A DNA stretch of 64,000 bases from an uncultured Pelagibacteraceae bacterium (GCA_902589705.1 CACITX010000001.1:20639-84638), one strand, 5' to 3'; positions 40,700-50,136 are shown, counted from the stretch's first letter. Numbers and translations are program-made. The notes: generated from the sequence alone by a model not told the origin.

Positions 40700-41425
40700 T
40701 TAAGCTTTATTCTTTTTTTTGCTCAGAGAGCTAAAAATACTTGCTAAAATCCTCAGTTCTTTATCATTTGGTTGTAATTTATAAACTAAATTATTTATAT
40801 TTAATAACATTGAATGTTTTTTTTCTTTAGGTTTAAAAAAGTCCTTTTCTTCTAAAAGAGACACTAAATGTCTTACTATAGCTGAAATCTTAGCTTTAGA
40901 TGAAATTTTCAAATTTAAAGTATTATTTTTTATTTTATTTGCATTAATTAATTTAAATATTTCATAACAAATAACAGTTAATGAATGAGATAAATTTAGG
41001 GATTTGAATTTTGAAGATGTTGGAATCTGTAAAACATAATTTGAGTATGATAAATCTTTATTTGATAGCCCTGAAGCTTCAGGGCCAAACATAAGTCCAA
41101 TATTTAGGTTTGTTTTTTTTTTTATAATATTTTGAAAATTTTCAATAGATATATGCTTTTTATTAATATCTCTTTGTCTAGCACTTAATGCAATAACTAA
41201 ATTAAAAGGTTCAATTGCTTTTTCTAGGCTATTAAATACTTTTGCTTTATCGATTATATCATACGCACCAACAGAAGTTGCTTTGGTCTTATGATTTGGA
41301 AAACTAATTTTTGGACTAACAATATGAAGTTTTGAAAATCCAAAGTTTTTCATTGATCTTGCGCATGCACCTATATTTTCCCCTAGTTGGGTTTTCACAA
41401 GAATAAATCCAAATTTATTTTTCAT
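40700..41425 (-). CDS. trmJ: TrmJ-like SPOUT RNA methyltransferase
   Basis: Probable tRNA (cytidine/uridine-32-2'-O)-methyltransferase. It has 241 residues: N-terminal FILVKTQLGENIGACARSMKNFGFSKLHIVSP, then the knot motifs GLMFGPEASGLSNKDL (about residues 112-127) and SLNLSHSLTVICYEIF. The C-terminal domain of about 70 residues is the variable tail of TrmJ proteins. The start overlaps the end of cimA by 11 bases. Confidence 0.85.
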   Translation of the reverse strand: MKNKFGFILVKTQLGENIGACARSMKNFGFSKLHIVSPKISFPNHKTKATSVGAYDIIDKAKVFNSLEKAIEPFNLVIALSARQRDINKKHISIENFQNIIKKKTNLNIGLMFGPEASGLSNKDLSYSNYVLQIPTSSKFKSLNLSHSLTVICYEIFKLINANKIKNNTLNLKISSKAKISAIVRHLVSLLEEKDFFKPKEKKHSMLLNINNLVYKLQPNDKELRILASIFSSLSKKKNKA

Positions 41426-43019
41426 TTAGATTTGCAGGAGCTTTTTCTTTGTAAAGTTTATAATCTAAGCTATCTATCAAAGCCTTAAATGAAGCCTCTA
41501 TAATGTTAGGTGAAACTCCAATAGTGAACCAGCTTTTACCTGTATTATCAGTACTTTCAATTAAAACACGTGTAGTTGCTTCAGTTCCTGTATTTAATAT
41601 TCTTACTTTATAATCTAGTAATTTAAGATCTGAAAAATAATTATAATATTTTTCCACTTTTTTAAAATTAGATCTAATTGCATTATCTAAAGCATTAACT
41701 GGGCCATTTCCTTCACCATTACATTCTATTTTTTTTTTATCTATTAAAAAAACAACGTTTGCTTTTGTGGTAATATTTTTAGATTTTGAAACATTTACGT
41801 TATAACTTTCAACTTTTAGATATTCAGGAACTTTGCCAAGCAATCTATTGGCTAATAATTCAAAAGAGGCATCGGCTCCATCATATGAATAGCCACTGAA
41901 CTCCCTCTCTTTAACTTCATTTAAAATTTTTTGTACCTTTTTATCTTTAGAGTCAATTTTTACACCATAAGCTTCAAGCCTAGATAAAATATTGGAACGA
42001 CCAGCTTGGTTTGAAACTATAATATTTCTATGATTCCCAATTAATTTAGGATCAATATGCTCATAAGTTTTCGGGTCTTTTTTAACTGCAGAAACATGTA
42101 AGCCTCCTTTGTGAGAAAAAGCAGATGCTCCTACGTATGGTAAATTCTTATTTGGTTTTCTATTTAATATTTCATCTAATAGTCTAGAACAATCTGTTAA
42201 AGAACTTAGTTTTTCTTTTTTAATATTTACATCAAATTTTTCACTAAAAGATTTCTTTAAAGATAAAGTTGGTATGATAGACATTAAATTAGCATTTCCA
42301 CACCTTTCTCCTAGACCATTAATAGTTCCTTGAACTTGTCTGACCCCTGCTTGAATTGCTACCAAAGAATTGGCGACAGCATTCTCGGTATCATTATGCG
42401 CGTGTATACCTAAATTTTCTCCTGGGATTATTTTTGTGACTTTGGAAACAATTTCTCCTATCTCATGAGGTAACGTTCCACCATTCGTGTCACAAAGAAC
42501 TATCCATCTTGCGCCTTGATCATATGCATTTTTTAAACAATCTAATGCGTAATTAGAGTTTGCTTTAAAGCCATCAAAAAAATGTTCTGCATCAAATAAA
42601 AATTCTTTTTTATTTTTAATTACATGTTTTGCTGTCTCTTTTATGTTCTCTAAATTATCCTCATTTTTAATTCCCAAAGCAGTTTTGACATGAAAATCCC
42701 ATGCTTTACCTACAACGCAGACAGCTGGACATGATGCATTGATTAAAGGTGAGAGAGATGGATCATTTTCAGCACTTCGACCTGTTTTTTTTGTCATTCC
42801 AAAAGCGGTAAATATAGATTTATTTAAATTAAGTGGCTTAGAAAAAAATTCTGTATCAACAGGATTAGCTCCTGGCCATCCGCCCTCTATATAATCGATG
42901 CCAATTTCTGATAAAATCTTTGCAATTTTATTTTTATCTTCTAAAGAAAAATCAACCCCTTCAGTCTGAGCTCCATCTCTTAAAGTTGTATCAAAAATAT
43001 ATATTATATCTTTGCTCAT
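41415..43019 (-). CDS. cimA: (R)-citramalate synthase
   Basis: Condenses pyruvate and acetyl-CoA to citramalate, the threonine-independent entry to isoleucine. DRE-TIM superfamily: FDTTLRDGAQTEGVDFS at residues 8-24, GIHAHNDTENAVANSLVAI with the metal-binding histidines, and a C-terminal LeuA-type regulatory domain. It has 534 residues, matching the long CimA/LeuA-like type with the N-terminal motif YIEGGWPGANPVD that separates citramalate synthases from isopropylmalate synthases. ATGA overlap with cysS upstream. Confidence 0.88.
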   Translation of the reverse strand: MSKDIIYIFDTTLRDGAQTEGVDFSLEDKNKIAKILSEIGIDYIEGGWPGANPVDTEFFSKPLNLNKSIFTAFGMTKKTGRSAENDPSLSPLINASCPAVCVVGKAWDFHVKTALGIKNEDNLENIKETAKHVIKNKKEFLFDAEHFFDGFKANSNYALDCLKNAYDQGARWIVLCDTNGGTLPHEIGEIVSKVTKIIPGENLGIHAHNDTENAVANSLVAIQAGVRQVQGTINGLGERCGNANLMSIIPTLSLKKSFSEKFDVNIKKEKLSSLTDCSRLLDEILNRKPNKNLPYVGASAFSHKGGLHVSAVKKDPKTYEHIDPKLIGNHRNIIVSNQAGRSNILSRLEAYGVKIDSKDKKVQKILNEVKEREFSGYSYDGADASFELLANRLLGKVPEYLKVESYNVNVSKSKNITTKANVVFLIDKKKIECNGEGNGPVNALDNAIRSNFKKVEKYYNYFSDLKLLDYKVRILNTGTEATTRVLIESTDNTGKSWFTIGVSPNIIEASFKALIDSLDYKLYKEKAPANLNEK

Positions 43020-44365
43020 TTAAATTTCCAGGTAGTTTTTCCTTTTTTATCTTCAATGATCACCCCATTACTTACTAATTCGTCTCTTATTCTATCAGCA
43101 AGTTTATAATCTCCTTTTTGTTTTGCGATCGATCTTTCTTTAATTTTTTTTTCAATAAAATCATCTGATATATTTTTATTTACTTTTTTTAATTCTTCCC
43201 ACTCTTTTTTTGTCAGATCAAATAAACCAATTAATTTACAAGCGCTATTAAAAAGTTTTTTACTTTTTTCATCTCCTTTATTAGCATTTGTAAAAAATTC
43301 ATGAATTTTAGCAATGAAACCAGGAGTATTTAAATCATCTAACAAAATATCTATCTCTTTCAGGGATATCTCCTCGCTAGATTTCTCGTATAACTGATAC
43401 CATTTTTCAATTGTTGCTCGTTGACTTGATAAAAGTTTATCATTCCAATCTAATGGTTGACTGTAGTGTGCACTTAATAATGCTAACCTAACAACTTGAC
43501 CAGAATATTTTTTAACTGCATCTGTTATAGAAATTATATTTCCTAAAGACTTTGACATCTTTTCCTTATTAATAGTCACAAATCCATTGTGAACCCAATA
43601 ATTTGCAAAGTTTTTCGTATTATTGTTGCAACAAGATTGGGCTATTTCATTTTCGTGATGAGGAAAAATTAAATCAAGACCACCGCCATGAATGTCTAAA
43701 TTTTTACCAAGGTATTTTTCACTCATTGCTGAACATTCAAGATGCCAGCCAGGTCTACCTCTTCCCCAAGGTGACTTCCAACCAGGATCTTTTTCCTTCG
43801 AAGGCTTCCATAAAACAAAATCCATTGGATTTTTTTTTAGATCAGAAATTTCTATTCTATTCCCTGATTTTAACTCATCTAAATTTTTATTTGATAATTT
43901 TCCATAATCTTTGAATGTATTTACAGCAAAATAAACATGGTTTTTATTTTCATATGCAAATCCTTTTTTAATTAATGATAATGTCATTTCAATCATTTCA
44001 TTTATATGTTCTGTAGCTTTTGGTTCTACTGTTGGTTTTAAGCAATTTAAACTCTTGCAATTCTCATGAAAAATTTTAATCACATCTTTTGTAATTTCAT
44101 CTATATCTTTATTATTTTTTTGAGACGCTTCAATTATTTTATCATCTACATCAGTAATATTTCTTACGTAGGTTACATTTGAATTATAAAGAACTTTTAA
44201 GACTCTAAATAGAACATCAAATACTACAAGAGTTCTTGCATTACCCACATGAGGTTTGTCATAGACAGTTGGGCCACAAGCATATAATGAAATTTTTTTT
44301 AGATTATTTGGCTTAAAAATTTCTTTTTTTCTAGTTAGTGAATTAGTTAATTGAAGATTACTCAT
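43016..44365 (-). CDS. cysS: cysteinyl-tRNA synthetase
   Basis: Class I aminoacyl-tRNA synthetase. HIGH-type motif CGPTVYDKPHVGNARTLV near residues 29-46, zinc-site Cys/His including LECSAMSEK and HHENEIAQSCC, and KMSKSLGN. It has 449 residues, slightly shorter than the E. coli 461. It overlaps nadE by 8 bases upstream and cimA by 4 downstream. Confidence 0.96.
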   Translation of the reverse strand: MSNLQLTNSLTRKKEIFKPNNLKKISLYACGPTVYDKPHVGNARTLVVFDVLFRVLKVLYNSNVTYVRNITDVDDKIIEASQKNNKDIDEITKDVIKIFHENCKSLNCLKPTVEPKATEHINEMIEMTLSLIKKGFAYENKNHVYFAVNTFKDYGKLSNKNLDELKSGNRIEISDLKKNPMDFVLWKPSKEKDPGWKSPWGRGRPGWHLECSAMSEKYLGKNLDIHGGGLDLIFPHHENEIAQSCCNNNTKNFANYWVHNGFVTINKEKMSKSLGNIISITDAVKKYSGQVVRLALLSAHYSQPLDWNDKLLSSQRATIEKWYQLYEKSSEEISLKEIDILLDDLNTPGFIAKIHEFFTNANKGDEKSKKLFNSACKLIGLFDLTKKEWEELKKVNKNISDDFIEKKIKERSIAKQKGDYKLADRIRDELVSNGVIIEDKKGKTTWKFK

Positions 44366-45095
44366 TAAACTTGCAAACTGGAATTGGATTCATTTTGTGT
44401 AAATTTTTTTCTCTTATTTCTAAATACTTTTGATAATTAGGATCATCTTTATTAATCATAGCTTTTTCAAGATCTTCGTAACTCATTCCAAGTTGTTCGA
44501 CATCGTTTCGTCCATCATCCCATAAACCATCTGTTGGTGGAGTATTAATAATATCCTCTGATACTCCAAGATGTCTTCCTAATTCCCAAACTTGAGTTTT
44601 ACTACAATCAGCTATCGGAGAAATATCGACCCCGCCATCGCCATATTTAGTATAAAAACCAACACCAAAATCCTCAACTTTATTTCCAGTTCCTACTACT
44701 ATTCCTTTATTAGCTGCAGCTACTTGATATAAAGTTGCCATTCTCAATCTTGCTCTTGAGTTTGCGTATCCATGCTCATTATCAAATTTGTTTAAAACTT
44801 GAGAAAAAGAGGTAAAAATTTTATCCATTTCCAATAAATGATGTTCCACATTCTTATATTTTTGTTTCAACCATTTGGCATGATTTAAGCTTAAGTCATG
44901 TTGAGACTTAATTTGTTTTATTGGCATTGTTAACACAATTGTTTTACGACCGGTGTTTGCGCACAATGTACTAACAACTGAAGAGTCAATCCCGCCTGAA
45001 ATTCCAACAATTAAAGATCTTGGTTTGTATGAAACCGAATCACAATAGTTATTTATCCAATCAGTAATTATTTTAGCTCTTTTTTTTACATCCAT
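44358..45095 (-). CDS. nadE: NH3-dependent NAD synthetase
   Basis: Converts deamido-NAD to NAD. The P-loop SGGIDSS is at residues 33-39, and the NAD-site segment GTGNKVEDFGVGFYTKYGDGGVDISPI at about 137-163. It has 245 residues, the ammonia-only form: there is no N-terminal glutaminase domain, so free ammonia must be the nitrogen donor. An AGAGAGGTAAGG Shine-Dalgarno-like run precedes the ATG. Follows the class II DAHP synthase and a hairpin. Confidence 0.93.
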   Translation of the reverse strand: MDVKKRAKIITDWINNYCDSVSYKPRSLIVGISGGIDSSVVSTLCANTGRKTIVLTMPIKQIKSQHDLSLNHAKWLKQKYKNVEHHLLEMDKIFTSFSQVLNKFDNEHGYANSRARLRMATLYQVAAANKGIVVGTGNKVEDFGVGFYTKYGDGGVDISPIADCSKTQVWELGRHLGVSEDIINTPPTDGLWDDGRNDVEQLGMSYEDLEKAMINKDDPNYQKYLEIREKNLHKMNPIPVCKFNE

Positions 45096-45126
45096 AATTA
45101 GTACCTTACCTCTCTTTTAAGGTTTG

Positions 45127-45155
45127 GTCTTAATAATTACAATAATTATTAAGAC
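45127..45155 (-). promoter_or_regulatory. perfect 13-bp hairpin at the DAHP synthase stop codon
   Basis: GTCTTAATAATTA and its exact reverse complement are separated by three bases. The stem includes the stop codon of the DAHP synthase gene (45149-45151). No U run follows on the minus strand, so it is more likely an mRNA-stabilising or processing element than a terminator. A role as weak terminator between this gene and nadE is possible. Confidence 0.5.
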
Positions 45156-46525
45156 GCGGCTTGAATAATTTTGTTTGATATTTTTGAATTTTTCTTAATT
45201 TCTTCAGAAATTAAGAAAGCTAATTCTAAAGCTTGATCTGCATTTAATCTTGGATCACAGTGAGTTCTGTACCTGCTTGAAAGATCTTTCTCAGATATTT
45301 TTTGAGCTCCACCTGTGCACTCAGTTACATTTTGACCGGTCATTTCGATATGAAGTCCACCGGCATAACTTTTTTCTGCTTGGCTTACTGCAAAGAAATT
45401 TTTTACTTCTTTGAGAACGCTTTCAAAAGGTCTAGTTTTAAATCCTGTGGTTGCTTTGATTGTATTACCGTGCATAGGATCACAGGACCAAATGACTTTC
45501 AAACCTTCTTTATTTATTACTTGCATCAATTTTGGTAAATATTTTTGAACATTGTCAGCTCCAAATCTTGAAATTAATGTTAACCTTCCGGCTTCATTAT
45601 CAGGATTTAGAATATTACATAAATTAATTAATTCCTCAGGTTTTAATGTTGGACCACATTTAAGACCTATAGGATTTTTTATGCCTCTACAAAATTCTAC
45701 ATGGGCTCCATCAGGCTGCCTTGTTCTATCACCTATCCAAACGAAATGAGCTGAAGTATCGTGATATTCCCCTGTTGTTGAGTCTACACGCGTCATAGAC
45801 TCTTCGAATGGTAAAAGTAAAGCTTCATGTGAGGTATAAAAATTTACAGTTCTTAATCTTCTATTATTATCTGGATTAATTCCACAAGCCTCCATAAATG
45901 CAAGTGCGTCACTTATCTTGTCTTCAATCTCTTTATATTTTCCTTTAGTTTTATCTTTAATAAATCCCAGGTTCCATAAATGAACTTGTCTAAGATCAGC
46001 AAATCCTCCTTGAGAAAAAGCTCTTAATAAATTTAGAGTGGAGGCTGATTGGGAGTACGCTCTAAACAATCTTTTTGCATCTGGAATTCTTGCTTTTTCA
46101 GTAAATTCCGTTCCATTAATATTATCGCCCAAATAACTTGGTAATTCTTTTCCATCTTTTTTTTCAGTAGGTGCGCTTCTAGGTTTCGAAAATTGTCCAG
46201 CAATTCTTCCAACTTTTACAACTGGCACAGAAGCTGATGCAGTTAAAACTAATGACATTTGTAGAAGAACTTTAAAAGTATCTCTTATGTTATCAGGATG
46301 AAATTCTGCAAAACTCTCTGCACAATCTCCACCTTGTAATAAGAAAGCTTTTCCTTCAGCTACTTCTGCTAAAGATTTTTTTAGAGATCTAGACTCACCG
46401 GCAAAGACTAAAGGAGGATACTTTTTAATTTTATCTAAAACTAGTTCAAGTTCCTTTTTGTCCTGATAAACAGGTAGGTGTTTGGCAGGAAATTTTGTCC
46501 AACTATTTACACTCCATTTTTTCAT
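45149..46525 (-). CDS. 3-deoxy-7-phosphoheptulonate synthase, class II (plant-like)
   Basis: First enzyme of the shikimate pathway (PEP + erythrose-4-phosphate). It is the class II type: [11 protein letters not shown] near residue 70, [52 protein letters not shown] and [15 protein letters not shown] are all present. It has 458 residues from the ATG at 46523-46525 ([12 protein letters not shown]); a TTG two codons upstream is in frame but less likely. No regulatory ACT domain. Lies at the head of the aro-nadE-cysS-cimA-trmJ run. Confidence 0.94.
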   Translation of the reverse strand: MKKWSVNSWTKFPAKHLPVYQDKKELELVLDKIKKYPPLVFAGESRSLKKSLAEVAEGKAFLLQGGDCAESFAEFHPDNIRDTFKVLLQMSLVLTASASVPVVKVGRIAGQFSKPRSAPTEKKDGKELPSYLGDNINGTEFTEKARIPDAKRLFRAYSQSASTLNLLRAFSQGGFADLRQVHLWNLGFIKDKTKGKYKEIEDKISDALAFMEACGINPDNNRRLRTVNFYTSHEALLLPFEESMTRVDSTTGEYHDTSAHFVWIGDRTRQPDGAHVEFCRGIKNPIGLKCGPTLKPEELINLCNILNPDNEAGRLTLISRFGADNVQKYLPKLMQVINKEGLKVIWSCDPMHGNTIKATTGFKTRPFESVLKEVKNFFAVSQAEKSYAGGLHIEMTGQNVTECTGGAQKISEKDLSSRYRTHCDPRLNADQALELAFLISEEIKKNSKISNKIIQAAS

Positions 46526-46538
46526 ATTCAACTGTTAG

Positions 46539-46566
46539 TATATATAATGTTTAAGTCTAATTTCAA
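46539..46566 (-). promoter_or_regulatory. possible promoter of the class II DAHP synthase operon
   Basis: Minus-strand TTGAAA (46561-46566), 16-base spacer, TATATA (46539-46544). The start would fall about 7 bases before the ATG at 46525, again with no Shine-Dalgarno. The -10 match is only moderate and the region is AT-rich, so confidence is limited. Confidence 0.4.
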
Positions 46567-46594
46567 AGCTAATTAAATATGTTAGGTAAAAATT

Positions 46595-47260
46595 ATGAAA
46601 ATAATTAATAAAAAAAGCGAAAAATCACTAATTGATCAATTCATCAAAGATTTTAAAAAAGATTATTTAATAAAAAAAAAACAAAAAAAAAGATTAAGTT
46701 TTGTTTTAGCGGGTGGCAAAAGTCCAATTAACCTCTATAAAAAGCTAGCTCAAATCAATATTGACTGGAGTATTATTGATTTGTTTTGGGGGGATGAAAG
46801 GTATGTTCCTCACCGATCTAAGAATTCTAATTATAAATTAGCCTTTGATAAACTTATTAAGAAAATTAAAATTGATAAAAAAAATATTTTTCCAATAAAA
46901 ACCAATAAATCAATTTCAAAATGTTCAATTGAATATTCAAAAAAAATAAAAAAATATTTTAAGTATAAAAAAATTAATTTTGACTATTTTTTATTAGGAA
47001 TGGGCGAAGATGGTCATATAGCATCTATTTTTCCAGATTCTGAAAATTTATATAAAAAATTTATTGCCAAACCAGTGATTAGAAAAGATTTTGAAAGGAT
47101 AACACTTGGTTTAAAAGTAATTAATAATTCAAAGAAAATATTATTATGGTTAAATAACAAATCAAAATCAAAGATTTTTTTAAAAATGAAAAAAAAAGGA
47201 AAAAAAATACCAGTAAATAATTTAAACAATAAGAATACTATAATCTATAAATTAAATTAA
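46595..47260 (+). CDS. pgl: 6-phosphogluconolactonase
   Basis: Hydrolyses 6-phosphogluconolactone in the pentose phosphate / Entner-Doudoroff route. It has 221 residues: LSFVLAGGKSPINLYKKLA (residues 32-50), DLFWGDERYVPHRSKNSNYKLA (about 59-80) and FLLGMGEDGHIASIFPDS are the family signatures. Extremely lysine-rich, with poly-A runs at 46672-46681 and 46683-46691 inside the gene. No zwf or edd lies beside it. The stop overlaps the convergent carbonic-anhydrase-like gene by four bases. Confidence 0.92.
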   Translation: MKIINKKSEKSLIDQFIKDFKKDYLIKKKQKKRLSFVLAGGKSPINLYKKLAQINIDWSIIDLFWGDERYVPHRSKNSNYKLAFDKLIKKIKIDKKNIFPIKTNKSISKCSIEYSKKIKKYFKYKKINFDYFLLGMGEDGHIASIFPDSENLYKKFIAKPVIRKDFERITLGLKVINNSKKILLWLNNKSKSKIFLKMKKKGKKIPVNNLNNKNTIIYKLN

Positions 47261-47679
47261 AAATTTTTTATTTTTTTATTAAGTGAGATAAGTTTTAATT
47301 CAATTCTTAATTTAGGATATTTTTTTTTAAATATTTTTTTAATTTTTTGAAACGAATTTTTGTGTACTCTAATCTCGTTAATTTTTGAAAATTCTTTTTT
47401 TCCAATAATAATTTTAGCTGCACCACAGTCCCGATGATTTATTACTATTAGTTTTTTAATTTTATGTAACTTAATTGAAGCATCCACATTATCCCAAAAG
47501 GTTTTATGCCATTTTTTAAACTTGTTAGCAGTAACACCCACAGCAGCACCAGCAATTGTAAAAGAGCTATATTTTCCACTTAGTTTTTTTTTCTTTAAAT
47601 AGTTATAAACTATCGATTGAAATCTTGGGTCAATACAAGATAAAACCATTGCTTTATAATTTGATTTCATTTTACTCAA
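47257..47679 (-). CDS. small beta-carbonic-anhydrase-like protein
   Basis: 140 residues, no signal peptide. It keeps the zinc-site pattern of beta-carbonic anhydrases: SCIDPRF gives C15, D17 and R19 (CxDxR), and NHRDCGAA gives H82 and C85 (HxxC). AGAAVG corresponds to the loop between them. It is about 60-80 residues shorter than typical enzymes, lacking most of the C-terminal part. It could be a minimal CO2/bicarbonate hydratase or a related zinc protein. Starts within the last 8 bases of glmS. Confidence 0.6.
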   Translation of the reverse strand: MSKMKSNYKAMVLSCIDPRFQSIVYNYLKKKKLSGKYSSFTIAGAAVGVTANKFKKWHKTFWDNVDASIKLHKIKKLIVINHRDCGAAKIIIGKKEFSKINEIRVHKNSFQKIKKIFKKKYPKLRIELKLISLNKKIKNF

Positions 47680-49489
47680 CTGTAACTGATTTTGCTAAAT
47701 TTCTTGGTTTGTCAACATCGCAATTTTTTAGTAAAGCTACATGATAAGCAAGCATCTGCAGTGGTAGTGTTAATAATATAGGAGACAAAAAATTATCAAT
47801 ATGAGGAACTCTTAAACCAAATCTTATATTCTCATTTAAAGAGTCTTTTTTATTATCTGTAATAAAAAGTATTTTTCCACCTCTTGCTATAACTTCTTGC
47901 ATATTTGAAATTGTTTTTTCGAAATATTTATCCTTCGGAGCAATAACTATTACTGGCAACCCTTCTTCAATCAAAGCTAAAGGCCCATGTTTCATTTCAC
48001 CAGCTGGATATCCTTCTGCATGTAAATAAGATAATTCTTTTAATTTTAATGCACCCTCCAAAGCAATTGGAAAAGAAGAACCTCTTCCTAAAAACATTGA
48101 TCCCTTAGCTGAAATAAATTCTTTTGCCATGAGTTGAATATCGCTCTCACTTTTGATGCATTTCTTAATTGCTTCTGGTAGTTTTTTTAAGTTACTTATA
48201 TTTCTAACGTATGAAGTTTCATCAATGTCTTTTCTCACAAAAGCTAATTTTAAACTCAAAATATAAAGTACAATAAGTTGACCTAAAAATGCTTTAGTTG
48301 ATGCAACACCAATTTCCATACCAGCATGTATTGGTAAAACCCAGTCAGAGTTTCTTGCAATTGTACTCTCAATAACATTTACTATTGAGCAAGTTTTAAC
48401 ATTATTTTTTTTACAAATATCTAGTGCTGCTGCTGTATCAGCTGTTTCTCCAGATTGTGAAACAAAAATATATAGGTTATTTGAATTAAATTTTAATTTT
48501 CTATATCTAAATTCAGAGGCAATATCTATCTCAACATCAATTGAAGTTAGTTCCTCAAACCAATATTTAGCTGTTAAACACGAATTGTAAGCTGTGCCGC
48601 AACCTATCAAAATGATCTTATTAATTTTTTCCGGAACGACAGGAAAATTTAGAATATTTATATTTTTTTTAATGCTATCAACATATTCATCTATACAATT
48701 TTTAACAGTTTCTGGTTGTTCTAAAATTTCTTTTAACATAAAATGTTTGTATTCACCTTTATCAATAAGGTCCTCACTTTCTGACATTGTAAGAATTTTT
48801 TTGTTTATTTTTTTAAGACTTGCATTGTAGAAACTAACTTCATCTTTAGTTAACACACATAATTCTCCATCTTCCAAATAAGAAATTTTATTAGTCATAG
48901 ATTTTAATGCATAAGAGTCCGAACCAATATAGTTTTCATTCTTTGAGTATCCAACAGCTAATGGACTTCCTCTTCTCGCTCCAATAATAATATTTGAGAA
49001 GTTTTTGAAAATTATTCCTAATGCAAAGCTACCTTTTAACTTTTTTAAAGTTTTAAATACTGAGTCTAAAGGATTATTATTTTTTAAAGCCTCTGTAATT
49101 AATAAAGTTACTACTTCTGTATCTGTTTGAGACTTAAATTCTATTCCTTTATCCTCTAATTCTTTTTTTATCTCATCAGAATTTTCTATTATACCGTTAT
49201 GAACTACAGACACTTGCTCAGAAGAATGAGGATGTGCATTTACTACATTTGGAATTCCATGAGTTGCCCACCTAACATGTCCGATGCCAATATTTCCATT
49301 GGAAGGTGTTTTGAACAAAATTTTTTCTAGTTCCTCAACTCTTCCCGAACATTTTTTTTCGTTAATAGTGTTATCTTTTAATGTTGCAAGACCCGCTGAG
49401 TCGTAACCTCTATATTCAAGTTTTTTTAGTGAATTAATTATATTTATAGAAACAGGTTTATTACTAGCGATGCCAATTATTCCACACAT
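47672..49489 (-). CDS. glmS: glutamine-fructose-6-phosphate aminotransferase (isomerising)
   Basis: Makes glucosamine-6-phosphate for cell-wall and lipopolysaccharide amino sugars. The N-terminal glutaminase nucleophile is C2 (MCGIIGIAS), with HVRWATHG and the NAHPHSS region; two SIS sugar-isomerase domains follow, including ISQSGETADTAA-type sequence (read FVSQSGETADTAAALDI) and the C-terminal KSVTVE. It has 605 residues. It lies 5 bases after the GlmU-like gene. No glmS ribozyme is expected or seen. Confidence 0.96.
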   Translation of the reverse strand: MCGIIGIASNKPVSINIINSLKKLEYRGYDSAGLATLKDNTINEKKCSGRVEELEKILFKTPSNGNIGIGHVRWATHGIPNVVNAHPHSSEQVSVVHNGIIENSDEIKKELEDKGIEFKSQTDTEVVTLLITEALKNNNPLDSVFKTLKKLKGSFALGIIFKNFSNIIIGARRGSPLAVGYSKNENYIGSDSYALKSMTNKISYLEDGELCVLTKDEVSFYNASLKKINKKILTMSESEDLIDKGEYKHFMLKEILEQPETVKNCIDEYVDSIKKNINILNFPVVPEKINKIILIGCGTAYNSCLTAKYWFEELTSIDVEIDIASEFRYRKLKFNSNNLYIFVSQSGETADTAAALDICKKNNVKTCSIVNVIESTIARNSDWVLPIHAGMEIGVASTKAFLGQLIVLYILSLKLAFVRKDIDETSYVRNISNLKKLPEAIKKCIKSESDIQLMAKEFISAKGSMFLGRGSSFPIALEGALKLKELSYLHAEGYPAGEMKHGPLALIEEGLPVIVIAPKDKYFEKTISNMQEVIARGGKILFITDNKKDSLNENIRFGLRVPHIDNFLSPILLTLPLQMLAYHVALLKNCDVDKPRNLAKSVTVE

Positions 49490-49494
49490 TATTT

Positions 49495-50136
49495 TTATTT
49501 CTTTCTTTTGTAATTTTTGATTTCTAACTGAGCGGTTCTTGTTAATGCTAATGTTTTCTTTTTAACATTTTTAGTAATTACAGATCCGGCGCCTACGACA
49601 CTGTCTTTATTTACATTAACTGGTGCAACTAACGAGGAGTTTGACCCTATAAAAACATTATCAGAGATGGTTGTCTTATATTTTTTAAACCCATCATAGT
49701 TACAAGTAATAGTTCCTGCACCAATATTTGAATTTTTTCCAATAGAAGCGTCCCCTATGTAGGATAAATGATTTACTTTTGAATTTTTGTCTATTTTTGA
49801 CTTTTTAGTTTCCACAAAATTTCCTATTTTAGAATTGTTTTTTAAAACTGTTCCTTTTCTTAATCTTGCGTATGGACCAACTAAAACATTTTTCTCAATT
49901 TTTGTGCCCTCAATGTGGCTAAATGATTTAATACAAGAATTATCTCCTACTTTTACATTTGGGCCAAAAACAACATAAGGTTCAACAGTAACATTTTTTC
50001 CAAAAGAAGTGTCCGCTGACAAAAAAACCGTCTCAGGAGCAATTAAATTAACTCCTTTAGCTAAAGCTTGATTTCTTAAAACCTCTTGCTTGAGTCTGTA
50101 AGAATTTACTTGATTTAATTTAATGTTTTTTTTCAT
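49495..50136 (-). CDS. glmU: GlmU C-terminal acetyltransferase domain only
   Basis: 213 residues of left-handed beta-helix hexapeptide repeats. The sequence matches the glucosamine-1-phosphate N-acetyltransferase half of bifunctional GlmU: VGPYARLRKGTVLKNNSKIGNFVETKKSKI, then KVNHLSYIGDASIGKNSNIGAGTITCNYDG with the catalytic His (NHLSYIGD) and acetyl-CoA residues. The N-terminal uridylyltransferase domain (about 230 residues with GxGTRM) is missing, and the start ATG is followed directly by helix sequence. UDP-GlcNAc pyrophosphorylase activity must come from elsewhere. Forms a pair with glmS. Confidence 0.85.
   Translation of the reverse strand: MKKNIKLNQVNSYRLKQEVLRNQALAKGVNLIAPETVFLSADTSFGKNVTVEPYVVFGPNVKVGDNSCIKSFSHIEGTKIEKNVLVGPYARLRKGTVLKNNSKIGNFVETKKSKIDKNSKVNHLSYIGDASIGKNSNIGAGTITCNYDGFKKYKTTISDNVFIGSNSSLVAPVNVNKDSVVGAGSVITKNVKKKTLALTRTAQLEIKNYKRKK

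Noticed and set aside
45127..45155. Rho-independent terminator after the DAHP synthase gene
   Set aside because: The stem is perfect but AT-rich, includes the stop codon and has no following U tract on the transcribed strand.
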